Shown here piece by piece: positions 62,418 to 64,000 of a stretch of DNA of 64,000 nucleotides (position 1 is its first letter; every line of letters begins with the position of its first letter). A program made the translations under genes and the position numbers. Origin of the DNA: DAOVXM01 sp963746255 (lineage in GTDB: Bacteria > Chloroflexota > Anaerolineae > Anaerolineales > UBA4823); assembly GCA_963746255.1 (NCBI GenBank), contig CAVVAJ010000009.1, positions 1,612,001 through 1,676,000 on the forward strand, written 5' to 3'. The notes below the pieces were generated by a model, which saw only the letters and a program-made list of their open reading frames with translations, was not told the DNA's origin and ran no database searches.

Positions 62418-63035
62418 TCATGTAAGTACAGCTTTCAGGTTGTTTTCGGTTATTGGTCCTGGTCTCAAGATAACCAATTCCGTTTGCGTACAACGGACTA
62501 CAGTGGATGGACTGCCACCAGGTGTATGCCCACCGTCGATAATGAGAGAGATTAGCCCCACTAATTGTTCAAGTACTTCTTCAGCTGTAGTTGAGCTTGG
62601 TTGGCCTGAAATATTTGCTGAAGTGACTGCTAGTGGCCCCGCTTTCCTTAGCAATCCAAGTGCGATTGGGTGGTTAGGCATCCGTACACCGATTGTAGCG
62701 GTGGGAGATAGGATATCTGGCAGGGACGGATGTCGTGGAACGACTAGTGTTAATGGACCTGGCCAGAAACGCTCTGCAAGACGGCGTGCATTGGCGGAGA
62801 CGCGGACTGCAATTTGGGATAAATCGGCAATATCACCGAGCAAAACAGGGATCGCCTTTTGTTTACTACGCCCTTTCGTCGTATAAAGCTGGGCGATGCT
62901 TCCAGGTATACGGATCAGTGCCCCAAGCCCATAGACCGTATCAGTCGGAAATGCAATTAAGCCCCCAGCGTGCAAAGTTTGCAGTGCTTGCGATATGGCA
63001 GACGGGTGTCCAGCCGGTATTATGATGGTTTCCAT
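62418..63035 (-). CDS. tsaC: L-threonylcarbamoyladenylate synthase (Sua5/YciO/YrdC)
   Basis: A 205-residue YrdC-fold enzyme that makes threonylcarbamoyl-AMP for t6A modification of tRNAs. FPTDTVYGLGALI is the hallmark, with KGRSKQKAIPVLL (substrate-binding KxRxxxxP), RFWPGPLTLVV and VTSANISGQP. Length is closer to TsaC than to the two-domain Sua5. The start codon ATG at 63035 is used. It is separated by 80 bp from coaX on the same strand. YciO-like paralogues differ in function, but the full motif set favours TsaC. Confidence 0.92.
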   Translation of the reverse strand: METIIIPAGHPSAISQALQTLHAGGLIAFPTDTVYGLGALIRIPGSIAQLYTTKGRSKQKAIPVLLGDIADLSQIAVRVSANARRLAERFWPGPLTLVVPRHPSLPDILSPTATIGVRMPNHPIALGLLRKAGPLAVTSANISGQPSSTTAEEVLEQLVGLISLIIDGGHTPGGSPSTVVRCTQTELVILRPGPITENNLKAVLT

Positions 63036-63114
63036 TGATGTTTGCTGCCGCTCTGTAATGATTTGGAGTAAACCGTATATCTGGAAGTAATCGAGGTGGC
63101 CGACTCCACAGAGA

Positions 63115-63894
63115 TTATTCTTGCAGTACCCCGCGGTTCATTTCCCATGTGTATCTTAAGCCATCTAAAGTGAGCCACGGAGCAATGATCTCGATTACAT
63201 CGGTTTCGCGTGCCACGATTTCTGCAAGGCCTCCGGTGGCGATAACTTTCATATCCGGCCCCAATTCTTTTCTAAAGCGAGCTACCATTCCCTCCACCAT
63301 CGCAACATACCCGAAGAGCAATCCAGATTGTATTGCGTGAACCGTGTTGCGTCCGATGGCAGCGGGAGGTCGTTGAATATCAACACGGGGTAATTTTGCC
63401 GCGCGAGTAAAAAGTGCTTCTGCAGCAATGCCTATTCCTGGCGTGATTGCGCCGCCCAAATAATCACCCTCGGCTGAGATTGCATCGAAAGTTGTCGCCG
63501 TCCCGAAATCCACGATACATGCTGGTCCCCCGCAGATTTTTTGTACAGCCACCGTATCTACAATTCGGTCAGCGCCCACCGCGCGTGGGTCCTCGTAACG
63601 AATGCGGACACCAGTTTTCACACCCGCATCTACCACGAGTGGGGTTTGACCAAGGTAATTCTGACAGGCTTCGATGATTTTTCCGGTTAGTGGCGGTACA
63701 ACAGAAGCCATACAGATCCCGATTAAGTCGTGCTGGCTCACGTTGGCGTTATGGAATAAGTTTAGGAATTGGATCCCATACTCATCTGGCATACGTTCGT
63801 GCACGGTAGCTAATCGCCAACGGGGTCCTAGATTGCCTTTAATGTAGAGGCCCAGCGTTATGTTTGTGTTTCCTACATCGATTGTTAATAGCAT
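63115..63894 (-). CDS. coaX: Type III pantothenate kinase
   Basis: A 259-residue acetate/sugar-kinase-fold enzyme, first step of CoA synthesis. DVGNTNITLGLY (about 5-16) is the phosphate motif, GADRIVDTVAV binds pantothenate, and CIVDFGTATTFDAI and GGAITPGIG are further CoaX marks. It does not need the feedback control found in CoaA. It starts 2 bp after the panC stop, so pantothenate synthesis and phosphorylation are translated together. Confidence 0.94.
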   Translation of the reverse strand: MLLTIDVGNTNITLGLYIKGNLGPRWRLATVHERMPDEYGIQFLNLFHNANVSQHDLIGICMASVVPPLTGKIIEACQNYLGQTPLVVDAGVKTGVRIRYEDPRAVGADRIVDTVAVQKICGGPACIVDFGTATTFDAISAEGDYLGGAITPGIGIAAEALFTRAAKLPRVDIQRPPAAIGRNTVHAIQSGLLFGYVAMVEGMVARFRKELGPDMKVIATGGLAEIVARETDVIEIIAPWLTLDGLRYTWEMNRGVLQE

Positions 63895-63896
63895 AC

Positions 63897-64000
63897 CTAC
63901 TCTTTCTTCCTAATGATCATATTGTCAATTAATCTGGTCTTTCCAATAAAGACAGCCAAAGATAATAGTGCGTAGGAAACATCACCTTGCAGTTCCTCCA
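63897..64000 (-). CDS. panC: Pantothenate synthetase, C-terminal end only
   Basis: The last 33 codons run off the window: DVSYALLSLAVFIGKTRLID, then N and a Lys-rich tail, stop at 63897. GKTRLIDN is the typical C-terminus of PanC, which joins pantoate and beta-alanine. The gene continues beyond 64000. It overlaps no other gene and is 2 bp from coaX. Confidence 0.75.
   Translation of the reverse strand, partial: EELQGDVSYALLSLAVFIGKTRLIDNMIIRKKE

Noticed and set aside
1..64000. CRISPR arrays, tRNA or rRNA genes and insertion sequences
   Set aside because: I scanned for repeat-spacer patterns, cloverleaf-type gaps and transposase motifs and saw none; intergenic gaps are short and mostly explained.

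Overview
The window looks like a chromosomal segment of a member of the Chloroflexota, most likely class Anaerolineae. The evidence is the gene families: SHOCT-like/DUF2089 operons, tandem LysM-M23 lipoproteins rich in Pro/Thr linkers, a 7TM-GAF sensor without a kinase domain, polyphosphate glucokinase, and an IleS with a divergent HIGH motif. Base composition is near 50% G+C and even throughout. I see no rRNA, tRNA, CRISPR array, phage or insertion sequence. This assignment is inferred from gene content, not from a search.

Layout. 1-4.8 kb: NDP-forming acyl-CoA synthetase (cut by the window edge), a GH36 alpha-galactosidase and a histidine phosphatase. 5.0-8.2 kb: a co-directional redox/stress block (ECF sigma, zinc-finger anti-sigma, small zinc ribbon, two-domain disulfide oxidoreductase, TlpA-like thioredoxin, OsmC). 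8.6-11.4 kb: an operon of a DUF2089 regulator and three SHOCT-like proteins, with a canonical promoter and a 12-bp inverted repeat just upstream of it. 11.6-17.9 kb: four tandem LysM/M23 lipoproteins. 18.0-22.4 kb: FTCD, then an M23 lipoprotein and a CapA lipoprotein, both disrupted at the 5' end. 22.5-37.9 kb: mostly housekeeping genes (dcd, aminotransferase, thrC, comEA, S1 protein, PNP, rluA, lspA) with a solitary DNA methyltransferase, a 7TM-GAF protein, and broken threonine aldolase and HET-C-like genes.

38.1-40.3 kb: a large surface protein under a c-di-GMP-I (GEMM) riboswitch whose downstream helix can hide the ribosome binding site. 40.4-47.9 kb: nine co-directional genes (two methyltransferases, GT4 glycosyltransferase, PTPS-like protein, zinc-type dehydrogenase, RibD-C reductase, small membrane protein, flippase-like protein, PlsC-like acyltransferase), the best candidate here for an undescribed biosynthetic system, perhaps a glycosylated pterin-type or lipid-linked product. 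48.0-51.8 kb: an ABC exporter and a second sigma/anti-sigma pair. 52-64 kb: chagasin-type inhibitor, tandem-Nudix protein, alanine racemase, ileS behind a T-box leader, acetyl-CoA synthetase, a decayed ICMT remnant, polyphosphate glucokinase, threonylcarbamoyl-AMP synthase, and coaX next to the end of panC.

A cross-cutting feature is the number of interrupted genes: six single-base frame changes in the capA, HET-C-like, ltaE (two), small-membrane-protein and flippase genes (the flippase also has a one-base loss in a G run, making seven indels in all), plus one nonsense codon and one eroded remnant. Five-prime starts were revised from the longest open frame wherever a Shine-Dalgarno sequence or signal peptide supported it.
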